Positions 1 to 6,134 of a DNA stretch of 6,152 nt are shown here, in pieces (positions within the stretch are counted from its first letter, which is position 1; every line of letters begins with the position of its first letter). Origin of the DNA: CAIOZA01 sp964464375. GTDB lineage: Bacteria > Bacteroidota > Ignavibacteria > Kapaibacteriales > UBA2268. Position numbers and translations under genes: made by a program. The notes below the pieces were generated by a model, which worked only from the letters and a program-made list of their open reading frames with translations, did not search any database and had not been told where the DNA came from. Where the stretch lies: assembly GCA_964464375.1 (NCBI GenBank), contig CAYXFU010000075.1, positions 1 through 6,152 of the forward strand. Reading direction: 5' to 3'.

Positions 1-99
1 GCTACGCAGGCCTACGGCTCTCACGGTCGCTTCGCTCCCTCAGAATGACAGAATCGTAGTCTTCACACTTTCTCATTCGTAGTAATGACAAGGATCTAC
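1..99. repeat. Dispersed-type intergenic repeat, two ~40-bp units, cut by the window edge
   Basis: This non-coding stretch is richer in GC than its surroundings. AATGACA occurs at 44-50 and again at 84-90, exactly 40 bp apart, and TCGTAGT occurs at 54-60 and 77-83. Read on the minus strand each unit begins TGTCATT; the second continues CTGAGGGAGCGAAGCGAC. This resembles the TGTCATTCTGAGCGAAGCGAAG family of short dispersed repeats that I recall from many bacterial genomes; that family match is memory, not a search. An imperfect palindrome, CGCAGGCCTACG (5-16), lies at the left edge. The element starts about 20 bp past the ferritin stop, so it would lie in the 3' end of that transcript. It probably continues left of the window. 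Confidence 0.55.
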
Positions 100-120
100 A
101 TGCTTATAAATCCAACTAAC

Positions 121-633
121 CTATGCTTTTGTAGCCGGAGGTGTGAACACTCTGGTTTTCAATTCATTATCGAGCATAATTATACCGGCAGTAAAATCAC
201 CGATCAGTTTGATCTTCTCAACGATTTCGTTCACTGTTTCTTCTTCTTCCACTTGTTCAGTAATGAACCATTGGAGGAGGATATTAGTAGCATGATCGCT
301 TTCTTTTATAGCAAGATCAGTTAATTTATTTATGCTTGCAGTGATGGATTGTTCGTGTTTATATGCGGCTTGGAAAGCCTCGAGTGGCGATTTCCATTTG
401 AATTCCGGAGCGGCTAAAGCAGCAATTTTGGGAGATCCACCTCTTGCCATTAAATAATCGAAAAACTTCATCGAATGAAATGTTTCTTCCTGAACCTGAA
501 TGCGCATCCAATTTGCAAACCCGGCTAGGTTTACTGATTGGAAATATGCAGACATTGAGAGATACAAATTAGCTGAGAACATCTCTTTTGCTATTTGCTC
601 ATTGATTGCATCGGCTATTGTCTTCTTGATCAT
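121..633 (-). CDS. ftnA: Non-haem ferritin (FtnA type)
   Basis: Cytoplasmic iron-storage protein. The family forms a 24-subunit shell in which Fe2+ is oxidised at a di-iron ferroxidase centre and stored as ferric mineral. The 170-residue length is normal. All expected ferroxidase ligands are present at E. coli FtnA positions: E17, E50 and H53 (in EETFH), E94, Q127 and E130. E49, E126 and E129 could form the third iron site, and Y24 is the conserved tyrosine beside the centre. There is no haem-ligating Met as in bacterioferritin, and no rubrerythrin-like Cys domain. The ATG at 633-631 is preceded by AAAAAAAGGA, whose AGGA lies 7 nt upstream, the best ribosome binding site on this strand. The gene ends in TAG. 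It follows the histidine kinase by 68 bp on the same strand, so read-through from it is possible. No Fur-like box was recognised. Confidence 0.95.
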   Translation of the reverse strand: MIKKTIADAINEQIAKEMFSANLYLSMSAYFQSVNLAGFANWMRIQVQEETFHSMKFFDYLMARGGSPKIAALAAPEFKWKSPLEAFQAAYKHEQSITASINKLTDLAIKESDHATNILLQWFITEQVEEEETVNEIVEKIKLIGDFTAGIIMLDNELKTRVFTPPATKA

Positions 634-640
634 ATTTTAT

Positions 641-650
641 TCCTTTTTTT
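641..650 (-). promoter_or_regulatory. Shine-Dalgarno site of the ferritin gene
   Basis: On the minus strand the sequence AAAAAAAGGA ends 7 nt before the ferritin ATG. The other three minus-strand genes have only A/T-rich leaders without such a site. This supports the chosen ferritin start and suggests stronger translation than its neighbours. Confidence 0.6.
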
Positions 651-701
651 GTAAAATGTACAATTTTTTATTTAATAAACGAAAAATGTTAATTACTATT
701 C

Positions 702-2144
702 TTAAATCAAACGATAAATTTTAGGTAAAGAAATCTCAAATATTGTTCCAGGCTTTCCATCCTCCTGAAGTGGCGATGGAGAACTCAAGGAAATTGAACC
801 ATGATATTTAATTATAACCTCCCGAACGAAGGACAGCCCAAGTCCGGATCCTTCAATTCCTTTTTCACGAGAAAGTGTTGTTCTGAAAAAATTTGTAAAT
901 ATTTTATCCTGATCCTTAGCCGGAATGCCTATGCCATTGTCAGAAACAGAAATCATCACATCGTCCTTCTCTTCAACTAATTCAATCCGGATTTGCCCAC
1001 TCTGCTCAGTATATTTAATCGAATTCGAGACCAGATTAGCCAGCGAGAGCTTTAATAACTTTGGTTCAGCCTGAACATATATTTCAGCTTTTTCCTGATG
1101 ATTAAATATAAGATTTTGCTCCTTTGAGCTTATCAGCACAGTCATATCGTTAATAATTTCTTCAAAAACTTTCACTAAATTCACATTGCTAATATCTTCA
1201 ACATTAGATTCAATCTTCAATTGAGAGATGTACAGAATATCATTTATCGTTGAAATTGCATTTGTCAATCTTATCTTCGACCGCTCCAATGGTTGTTGTA
1301 TTTTAGCTTCTATTTCACCGATTGTTCCGTTAAGAATCATATTCAAATATGTTGTTGCCGCTGCGATTGGAGTTTTCAAATCATGAACAACTGTCATAAC
1401 GTATCTGGATTTAGTTTTTTCTGCATTTTCAAGTTCAGCATAAGCCATTGTCAGCTTGTATTCCCGAATATAAAGTTCCTGGGCAATTGAGTTAGCAAGA
1501 TAAGTAGCAAGATAAAGACCAATCCCAAATATAGTAAAGAAAAAAATCAGATAACCACTGTTGACATATAGCTCGGACGGTATAACATTAAATGAATAAT
1601 GATAGATAACGCCTTTCATTTCAAGATAAGCACCGGATATTGTTACGGCTAGTGTCAATGTATTAATAAGATTGACAACAGCTCCTGGCAAAATAAGACT
1701 ACCAATAATTACATGAAAAAGGAAAAATGTAAACAGAGGTGTTTCGACTCCACCGGTAAAGTAAATAAATACTAATAATGATGCAAAATCGCATAATATC
1801 TGAATCAGAGAGAAATGCAGATCATGAAATTTATGAACCTGATCATAGTCTGAACGCTTGGGGTATTTTTGTTTCTCACGCTCAAGATATTTGCCAATAA
1901 AAAGAAATAATACATTGTAACCTAGTATTGAAGCGGCTACAATCCAGATTGGACCTGGATTGAGCTGAAGCAGCTTAAAAGAACTTTCAATCAGATTGAT
2001 TCCGTAAATCAGGAAAAGAAGCAGAGCCACAGCTCCGTAACGCAATTTGATTAACCACATATTGCGTCTGCCAATCCGGAACCAAAATTGGTCGTGCTGT
2101 ATTCTCTCGGGAACCAGATTAAAAATCGACAACATAAAAGACAT
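702..2144 (-). CDS. Orphan membrane sensor histidine kinase with six predicted TM helices
   Basis: Inner-membrane sensor kinase that should autophosphorylate on His and pass the phosphate to a response regulator. Of its 480 residues, roughly 30-221 hold six hydrophobic segments (about 33-52, 64-85, 111-131, 136-157, 160-178, 196-218) with short loops and no large periplasmic domain. Signal sensing is therefore probably within the membrane. A short linker (222-248) leads to the kinase core. The H-box is VVHDLKTPI with H254; the N-box is NLVSNSIKYT with N374; G1 is DNGIGI (402-407); an F-box lies near 414-422; G2 is GSGLGLS (432-438); and a G3-like GTIF is at 466-469. All core motifs look intact. 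The TGGVETPLFTFFLFH stretch between helices 3 and 4 and the six-TM layout recall RegB/PrrB-like sensors, but the RegB H-box is different, so this is only a topological likeness. No response regulator is in view. The start lacks a ribosome binding site; Met4 is an alternative. Ferritin lies 68 bp downstream. Confidence 0.93.
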   Translation of the reverse strand: MSFMLSIFNLVPERIQHDQFWFRIGRRNMWLIKLRYGAVALLLFLIYGINLIESSFKLLQLNPGPIWIVAASILGYNVLFLFIGKYLEREKQKYPKRSDYDQVHKFHDLHFSLIQILCDFASLLVFIYFTGGVETPLFTFFLFHVIIGSLILPGAVVNLINTLTLAVTISGAYLEMKGVIYHYSFNVIPSELYVNSGYLIFFFTIFGIGLYLATYLANSIAQELYIREYKLTMAYAELENAEKTKSRYVMTVVHDLKTPIAAATTYLNMILNGTIGEIEAKIQQPLERSKIRLTNAISTINDILYISQLKIESNVEDISNVNLVKVFEEIINDMTVLISSKEQNLIFNHQEKAEIYVQAEPKLLKLSLANLVSNSIKYTEQSGQIRIELVEEKDDVMISVSDNGIGIPAKDQDKIFTNFFRTTLSREKGIEGSGLGLSFVREVIIKYHGSISLSSPSPLQEDGKPGTIFEISLPKIYRLI

Positions 2145-2291
2145 TCATATCATTTAATACAGATTTATTCAAAATAACAATTTTAGTTCATATTACAAAA
2201 ATTAAAGCTATCATTTTTGTAGTTGATTTATCTTGAAGCTGAAAATGTTCATGAAATTATAATAGCTGATCTATGTTTTCAGGAAATCGAT
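2145..2291. other. Intergenic gap between the Cys-rich gene and the histidine kinase gene
   Basis: These 147 bp of AT-rich sequence contain no ORF with coding features. I found no strong hairpin followed by a T run, so neither a terminator nor a clear promoter can be assigned. The 10-bp palindrome AAATCGATTT at 2284-2293 overlaps the stop codon of the Cys-rich gene and may be chance in such AT-rich DNA. Confidence 0.5.
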
Positions 2292-2711
2292 TTAATTATT
2301 ATTGCTGATAGTTTGCTTCAAATTGTCACATGAAAGGCATTTATCTCTATGCACACAAAGCAGGGATCCACATGAAGGACATGTCCATTTTTCTGTTTCC
2401 ATCATATTAAAGTTAGATAATCCTACTGTATGTATTGTCTGTAGATTTTTAATTAAACTAACACCGTATTTTGTTGTATATCTTTTGTCAAGTTGCTTCA
2501 TTCGTTTACAGGGAAATTTCGTGCACTTATAGCAAAAATCGGATTGAGTCTGAACCAGTTCTTCACAATTCTTAATTTTGCAAACTTTAACATGTCCAAC
2601 TCTATTCTCTTCGGGTGCATTACAGCCAGAGCATTTATTCTTTGTACGTTGATTTGCCAAACAAAGAGTGCAGTTCATTCCGCAAGGGGCAATATTTTTG
2701 TTTGATTCCAC
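2292..2711 (-). CDS. Cys-rich DUF3795-like protein with a C-terminal zinc-ribbon-like tail
   Basis: A soluble 139-residue protein of unknown function with 15 cysteines. Residues 8-68 carry the DUF3795 pattern: APCGMNCTLC (C10, C14, C17), CSGC (C27, C30), C44, C49, then CYKC and FPC (C60, C63, C68). The pattern suggests bound zinc or an iron-sulfur cluster, but the metal is not known to me. After a Cys-free region (69-110) a second cluster follows: CPSCG (C111, C114), C119, H121 and CLSC (C125, C128), which looks like a separate zinc ribbon. There is no signal peptide or membrane segment. The start is GTG at 2711-2709. The next in-frame ATG is codon 12, which would remove C10, and an in-frame TGA lies two codons upstream, so GTG is the only reasonable start in view. 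No Shine-Dalgarno site is visible. dprA lies 77 bp upstream on the same strand. The family assignment comes from the motif pattern only. Confidence 0.85.
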   Translation of the reverse strand: MESNKNIAPCGMNCTLCLANQRTKNKCSGCNAPEENRVGHVKVCKIKNCEELVQTQSDFCYKCTKFPCKRMKQLDKRYTTKYGVSLIKNLQTIHTVGLSNFNMMETEKWTCPSCGSLLCVHRDKCLSCDNLKQTISNNN

Positions 2712-2712
2712 T

Positions 2713-2724
2713 ATTCACGTGAAT
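2713..2724. promoter_or_regulatory. Perfect 12-bp palindrome just upstream of the DUF3795-like gene
   Basis: ATTCACGTGAAT is a perfect inverted repeat centred 7-8 bp before the GTG start, in the 77-bp gap between dprA and this gene. It could be an operator for a dimeric regulator acting on the Cys-rich gene, or a small RNA hairpin hiding the start region. No cognate regulator is encoded in the window, and a single copy could be chance. Confidence 0.25.
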
Positions 2725-2788
2725 GACAACTTTGTTATTAAATTATATGTTTTAATGCAACTGGGTATAATTATTATTCGGAATTGAT

Positions 2789-3883
2789 TTACGCTTTTAT
2801 ATAGTATTTCCCAGGCATTTGTTTTACCAATCCTTTGAACTCAAATTCAAGAAGCTTAACCAGAATCGAGGGCATATTCATATTTGCCAGAGAACAAAGT
2901 TCGTCAATATGCAAAGGTTCATGGCTCAAATGCTCAATTACAGCTCTATCGGCATCGGACAGATTTATCAAGCTTGAATTATCGAACAGACTCTGAGTTG
3001 AAGATTTTATGCCCAGATCCTGGAGGATTTGTGACGGATTAATAGCAATTCTTGCCAAATTATCTCTAATCAGATTGTGAGTTCCCTGGCTTCTCTCCGA
3101 GAAAATATTTCCTGGAAGGGCATATAGCTCTCTTTGCTGATCGAATGCAAACTTAGCAGTAATGAGTGCTCCGCCTCTTTCTGCACTTTCAATAATTAAT
3201 GTGGCTTTGGATATTCCGCTGATTATTCTGTTCCTCTGTGGAAAATAGGCTCTTTGTGCAGGAGTGCCGCACCAGTATTCGGAAATGATAGCACCTCCTT
3301 CTTCGATTATCTTCTTTGCTTTCAGAGTTGCATCAGATGGAGAGAGGCAATCAACTCCGCTGGCTATGATTGCATAAGTTATCCCATTGCTTTTGATTGT
3401 TGCTGAATGTGCACAGCTGTCAACGCCTGTAGCGAGCCCGCTTGTAACTATTATGCCATTTTGAGCAAATTCAGTTGCAAATAATTCTGTGGCTCTCTGT
3501 CCATATTGTGTTATTCTGCGGGTTCCTACTATAGATATAGAAAATGTGTTGCTTGGCTGAAGATTACCTGATACGAAAAGAATAATTGGTGGTCCGGTTA
3601 TTTCTTTGAGTAACTGAGGATAAGAATCGTCGATTATAGAAATTATACTGACATTTTTTTGTTCACAAATTTCGATTTGTTTTACTGCATTATTTTTTGC
3701 TTCTGCAATTTTATCAGAAAATAATCCTCCTTGTTTTAATCTCAAAGCATAACGGTTTTCCGAACCAATAAAATGGTCAAAATTTTCAAATTGGGTTAAA
3801 ATTTCTAATGCGATATTATTACTAATAAAGCCAAACGAACTGAGAGTTAGCTGATCTGTTAAATTCCACCGGATAGTATTCAT
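2789..3883 (-). CDS. dprA: DNA-processing protein DprA (DNA protecting protein)
   Basis: Cytoplasmic single-stranded-DNA-binding protein that protects incoming DNA in natural transformation and loads RecA on it; it is also conserved in species not known to be competent. The 364-residue length is usual. Residues 1 to about 80 form the variable N-terminal (SAM-like) region. The Rossmann-type DprA domain follows at about 85-295: IVGTRR (118-123), SGLATGVDSCAH (148-159), SEYWCGTP, FPQRNRIISG (214-223), ESAERGGALIT (232-242) and GTHNLIRDN (267-275). Residues from about 308 to the end fit the C-terminal winged-helix domain. No key motif is missing. The ATG at 3883 has only A/T-rich sequence upstream and no Shine-Dalgarno site. 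The gene is divergent from atpD across 223 bp and leads the minus-strand run. No other competence gene is in view, so natural competence cannot be inferred from this gene alone. Confidence 0.95.
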   Translation of the reverse strand: MNTIRWNLTDQLTLSSFGFISNNIALEILTQFENFDHFIGSENRYALRLKQGGLFSDKIAEAKNNAVKQIEICEQKNVSIISIIDDSYPQLLKEITGPPIILFVSGNLQPSNTFSISIVGTRRITQYGQRATELFATEFAQNGIIVTSGLATGVDSCAHSATIKSNGITYAIIASGVDCLSPSDATLKAKKIIEEGGAIISEYWCGTPAQRAYFPQRNRIISGISKATLIIESAERGGALITAKFAFDQQRELYALPGNIFSERSQGTHNLIRDNLARIAINPSQILQDLGIKSSTQSLFDNSSLINLSDADRAVIEHLSHEPLHIDELCSLANMNMPSILVKLLEFEFKGLVKQMPGKYYIKA

Positions 3884-3934
3884 GTTAAATATTTTAATTA
3901 AATTTAATTCTAAAGCAACCGAAACAACAATTTA

Positions 3935-3963
3935 CAAAACTTTTTTAATAATAAATCGATCAA
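3935..3963 (-). promoter_or_regulatory. Weak candidate promoter for dprA
   Basis: On the minus strand a TTG (plus positions 3961-3963) is followed after 18 bp by AAGTTTTG (3942-3935). The latter matches the Bacteroidota -7 consensus TAnnTTTG with one mismatch. Transcription would start about 45 bp before the dprA ATG. In DNA this AT-rich such partial matches are common, so support is weak. Confidence 0.2.
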
Positions 3964-3989
3964 TAATCATTTAATTTTCTTTATTATAC

Positions 3990-4021
3990 TTTGCCTATTT
4001 GAAAATAAATTATTAATTTCG
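3990..4021 (+). promoter_or_regulatory. Candidate Bacteroidota-type promoter for atpD-atpC
   Basis: TTTG (3990-3993) is followed after 20 bp by TAATTTCG (4014-4021), one mismatch from the TAnnTTTG -7 element; this spacing fits the -33/-7 promoter layout known in Bacteroidota. Transcription would begin near 4028, giving a leader of about 80 nt before atpD. It lies in the 223-bp divergent region shared with dprA, which otherwise shows no hairpin or clear operator. Confidence 0.3.
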
Positions 4022-4093
4022 CTATTCATAGAAAGTCTATCTTGAAAATCTTACAAATATATAGCAGAGAATTTTAATAAATCATAAATAAAT

Positions 4094-4098
4094 CGAGG
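4094..4098 (+). promoter_or_regulatory. Shine-Dalgarno site of atpD
   Basis: CGAGG lies 8 nt before the atpD ATG. It fixes the start at 4107, where the N-terminus MNEGRIIQVIGPVVDV also agrees with the beta-subunit family. Such a site is absent from most other genes in this window. Confidence 0.5.
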
Positions 4099-4106
4099 TT
4101 TTACGT

Positions 4107-5516
4107 ATGAACGAAGGTCGCATAATCCAAGTAATCGGTCCTGTAGTTGATGTTGAATTTTCAGAGGGTAAGATTCCTTCTGTATTGAATGCATTAGAGA
4201 TACCCAGAAAATCTCCCGAAACCGGTGAGGATAGTCTTTTAATTTGTGAAGTCCAGCAGGATCTTGGCGAATACCGTGTTCGTTCTGTAGCTATGGATTC
4301 TACCGATGGTCTCGTCCGCGGAATGACCGTTTATGATACAGGTAAGCCTATCACTATTCCTGTCGGTCAAGCAGTGTTAGGAAGATTAATCAATTTATTG
4401 GGTCAGGGTATTGACGGCAAGCCGCCAATCGTATCTGATATACATCTTCCTATTCACAGACCATCACCTAAATTCTCTGATCTTACAACTACAAAGGATA
4501 TGTTCGAAACAGGTATCAAAGTTATTGACCTGATCGAGCCATTCACAAAGGGTGGTAAAACTGGTTTGTTCGGTGGTGCAGGTGTTGGCAAAACAGTTGT
4601 TATCCAGGAATTGATTCATAATATTGCTAAGCATCACGGCGGTTACTCAGTATTCGCAGGTGTTGGCGAACGTACTCGTGAAGGTAATGACCTTTACCTC
4701 GAAATGACTGAATCCGGCGTTATCGATAAAACTGCTCTTGTATTCGGTCAGATGAACGAACCTCCCGGCGCACGTTCCAGAGTTGCTCTTACAGCTCTCA
4801 CAATAGCTGAATACTTCCGTGATCAGGAAGGTAAAGACATTCTTCTCTTTATCGATAATATTTTCCGTTTCGTTCAGGCCGGTTCCGAAGTATCTGCTCT
4901 TCTCGGTCGTATGCCTTCAGCTGTGGGTTATCAGCCGACATTAGCTTCCGAGCTTGGTATTCTTGAGGAAAGAATTGCTTCGACAAATAAAGGCTCTATC
5001 ACTTCAGTTCAGGCTGTTTATGTTCCTGCTGACGATTTAACGGATCCTGCTCCTGCAAGTACATTTACTCACCTTGACGCTAAGACTGTGCTTTCACGTT
5101 CTATCGCTGATCTTGGTCTCTATCCTGCGGTTGATCCTCTTGACTCTACTTCCAGAATCATGGATCCTCTTGCAATCGGAGATGAACATTACAACACAGC
5201 TATGAAAGTCAGAAAAGTATTGCAGACTTATAAGGAATTGCAGGACATTATCAACATTCTTGGTATGGATGAGCTTTCTGATGAGGATAAACTCACAGTT
5301 TACCGCGCTCGCAAGATTCAAAAGTTCTTCTCTCAGCCATTCTTTGTTGCAGAGCAGTTCACAGGTTTTGAAGGACGTTACGTAACAATCAATGATAGTA
5401 TTGCAGGATTCAAGGCAATCCTTTCAGGTGAATGTGATGAATTGTCGGAATCACTCTTTGCTTATTCAGGTACAATCGATGAAGTATTCGACAAAGCCAA
5501 GAAACAAGGTTTATAA
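4107..5516 (+). CDS. atpD: F1Fo ATP synthase subunit beta
   Basis: Catalytic beta subunit of the F1 sector (three copies per enzyme), which makes ATP from ADP and phosphate at the inner face of the membrane using the ion gradient. The 469-residue length is standard. The N-terminal beta-barrel spans about 1-75. The nucleotide-binding domain has Walker A GGAGVGKT (156-163, K162), the catalytic glutamate E188 in GERTREGND, and Walker B LLFIDN with D250. It also has PAPASTFTHLDA (314-325) and the alpha/beta signature PAVDPLDSTS (340-349). The DELSDED segment (388-394) corresponds to the DELSEE lever of the C-terminal helical domain. All key residues are present. Codon use (many GTT, GGT, CGT, CTT) differs from the minus-strand genes and fits high expression. 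atpC follows after 41 bp. No alpha, gamma or delta gene is adjacent. Confidence 0.99.
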   Translation: MNEGRIIQVIGPVVDVEFSEGKIPSVLNALEIPRKSPETGEDSLLICEVQQDLGEYRVRSVAMDSTDGLVRGMTVYDTGKPITIPVGQAVLGRLINLLGQGIDGKPPIVSDIHLPIHRPSPKFSDLTTTKDMFETGIKVIDLIEPFTKGGKTGLFGGAGVGKTVVIQELIHNIAKHHGGYSVFAGVGERTREGNDLYLEMTESGVIDKTALVFGQMNEPPGARSRVALTALTIAEYFRDQEGKDILLFIDNIFRFVQAGSEVSALLGRMPSAVGYQPTLASELGILEERIASTNKGSITSVQAVYVPADDLTDPAPASTFTHLDAKTVLSRSIADLGLYPAVDPLDSTSRIMDPLAIGDEHYNTAMKVRKVLQTYKELQDIINILGMDELSDEDKLTVYRARKIQKFFSQPFFVAEQFTGFEGRYVTINDSIAGFKAILSGECDELSESLFAYSGTIDEVFDKAKKQGL

Positions 5517-5557
5517 TTAAATTGAATTAAAGACAATTAATCAAAAGATAAATTAAA

Positions 5558-5839
5558 ATGGCAAATGAAAAGCTTTTAGACGTAGAGATAGTAACACCGG
5601 GCAAGACAGTCTTCATCGGTAAAGCTCAATCGGTAACTGTTCCGGGCTCGCTAGCACCGTTCCAGATACTGTTCAACCATGCTGCGATAGTATCATCGCT
5701 TGATCCCGGTACAATCCGCATTTTTGATGCCGATGGAAAAAACGTATTCTTCGCAACAGGCAAAGGATTCGCCGAAGTCAATAAAAATCTCGTTTCCATT
5801 CTTGTCGAATCCGCACAGGAAGACACAGTCAAAGGATAG
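5558..5839 (+). CDS. atpC: F1Fo ATP synthase subunit epsilon, short form
   Basis: Central-stalk subunit of F1 that joins gamma to the c-ring. The 93 residues cover only the N-terminal beta-sandwich domain, with the family pattern TVPGSLAPFQILFNHAAIVSSLDPG (split here as VTVPGSLAPF, QILFNHAAIV and SSLDPG, about 26-51) and ATGKGFAEV (66-74). The C-terminal two-helix domain of the ~135-residue form, which inhibits ATP hydrolysis in E. coli-type enzymes, is absent. Short epsilon subunits are known in Chlorobiota and Bacteroidota, so this is probably normal for the lineage, and the DNA after the TAG stop shows no remnant of a longer reading frame. The ATG is preceded by an A/T-rich leader with only weak AAAAGA-like complementarity to 16S rRNA. 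The gene lies 41 bp after atpD and is followed by a strong terminator, so the two form a closed unit. Confidence 0.95.
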   Translation: MANEKLLDVEIVTPGKTVFIGKAQSVTVPGSLAPFQILFNHAAIVSSLDPGTIRIFDADGKNVFFATGKGFAEVNKNLVSILVESAQEDTVKG

Positions 5840-5865
5840 AATCGTTACTACTAGATATATTCAAT

Positions 5866-5890
5866 AAAAGCCGCTCCCAGAGCGGCTTTT
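5866..5890 (+). terminator. Intrinsic terminator of atpD-atpC, probably bidirectional
   Basis: A perfect 11-bp stem (AAAAGCCGCTC / GAGCGGCTTTT) with a 3-nt CCA loop begins 26 bp after the atpC stop. The GC core is followed by TTTT on the plus strand and, by symmetry, on the minus strand. It should therefore stop transcription leaving atpC and also block transcription entering from the right. Confidence 0.9.
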
Positions 5891-5897
5891 ACATTTA

Positions 5898-5981
5898 GTC
5901 TGAACTGTGATTCTAGTGATTTTTGTGATGAAAGCCATGATTTAAATACTTGCATTTCATATCTTAAATCAAAGTTCAGAC
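5898..5981. repeat. Non-coding element of ~84 bp with inverted ends (REP/MITE-like)
   Basis: The ends are perfect 9-bp inverted repeats, GTCTGAACT (5898-5906) and AGTTCAGAC (5973-5981). After one mismatch they extend through TGATT/AATCA, so 14 of 15 bp pair. Within the left arm GTGAT recurs with an exact 9-bp period at 5907, 5916 and 5925, and GAT occurs again at 5939. No ORF is present. The GTCTGAAC ends with internal GATT repeats recall a short dispersed intergenic repeat seen in FCB and other genomes; this is recollection, not a search. It sits 7 bp after the atpC terminator. Confidence 0.6.
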
Positions 5982-6035
5982 AACACTTTATATCTTCACA
6001 AACTTCCCTACTTTTTCCCCCATCCTCACAAAATA

Positions 6036-6115
6036 CAAGCCCGAGGGAAGGGAGGAGACGTCTATTCTTTGTACCCCGAGGGGAGGAAATTTAGACTATT
6101 TGCATCATTTGCATC
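6036..6115. repeat. Purine-rich repeat patch with CCCGAGGG units and a 9-bp tandem
   Basis: CCCGAGGG occurs at 6040-6047 and 6075-6082, 35 bp apart, each followed by GGGAGGA (overlapping in the second copy). The second copy is part of the palindrome-like CCCCGAGGGG. AGACGTCT (6056-6063) is an 8-bp palindrome. ATTTGCATC is repeated in tandem at 6098-6106 and 6107-6115. The patch has a higher GC content and strand bias than the DNA around it, and no coding feature. It is probably a decayed or composite dispersed repeat. Confidence 0.4.
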
Positions 6116-6134
6116 GAGTTTTCATTTTTTTATG

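Noticed and set aside
1..99. CRISPR-like array at the left edge
   Set aside because: Only two diverged units are present, with no conserved repeat separated by unique spacers and no cas gene.
85..324. Plus-strand ORF of 79 codons
   Set aside because: It lies antisense to the well-supported ferritin gene, has no recognisable motif and begins inside the repeat.
653..683. TTCG-N19-TACATTTT on the minus strand as a promoter for ferritin
   Set aside because: Each box has one mismatch to the Bacteroidota consensus, and transcription would start about at the Shine-Dalgarno sequence, leaving too short a leader.
702..2144. RegB/PrrB identity for the histidine kinase
   Set aside because: The six-TM layout is similar, but the H-box context differs and the redox-active linker cysteine of RegB has no counterpart, so no symbol is given.
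2284..2293. AAATCGATTT palindrome as an operator or terminator
   Set aside because: It overlaps a stop codon, is only 10 bp, has no T run after it, and such AT-rich palindromes are common by chance.
5094..5321. Minus-strand ORF of 75 codons inside atpD
   Set aside because: It is a shadow of the conserved atpD coding sequence with no family features and no leader.
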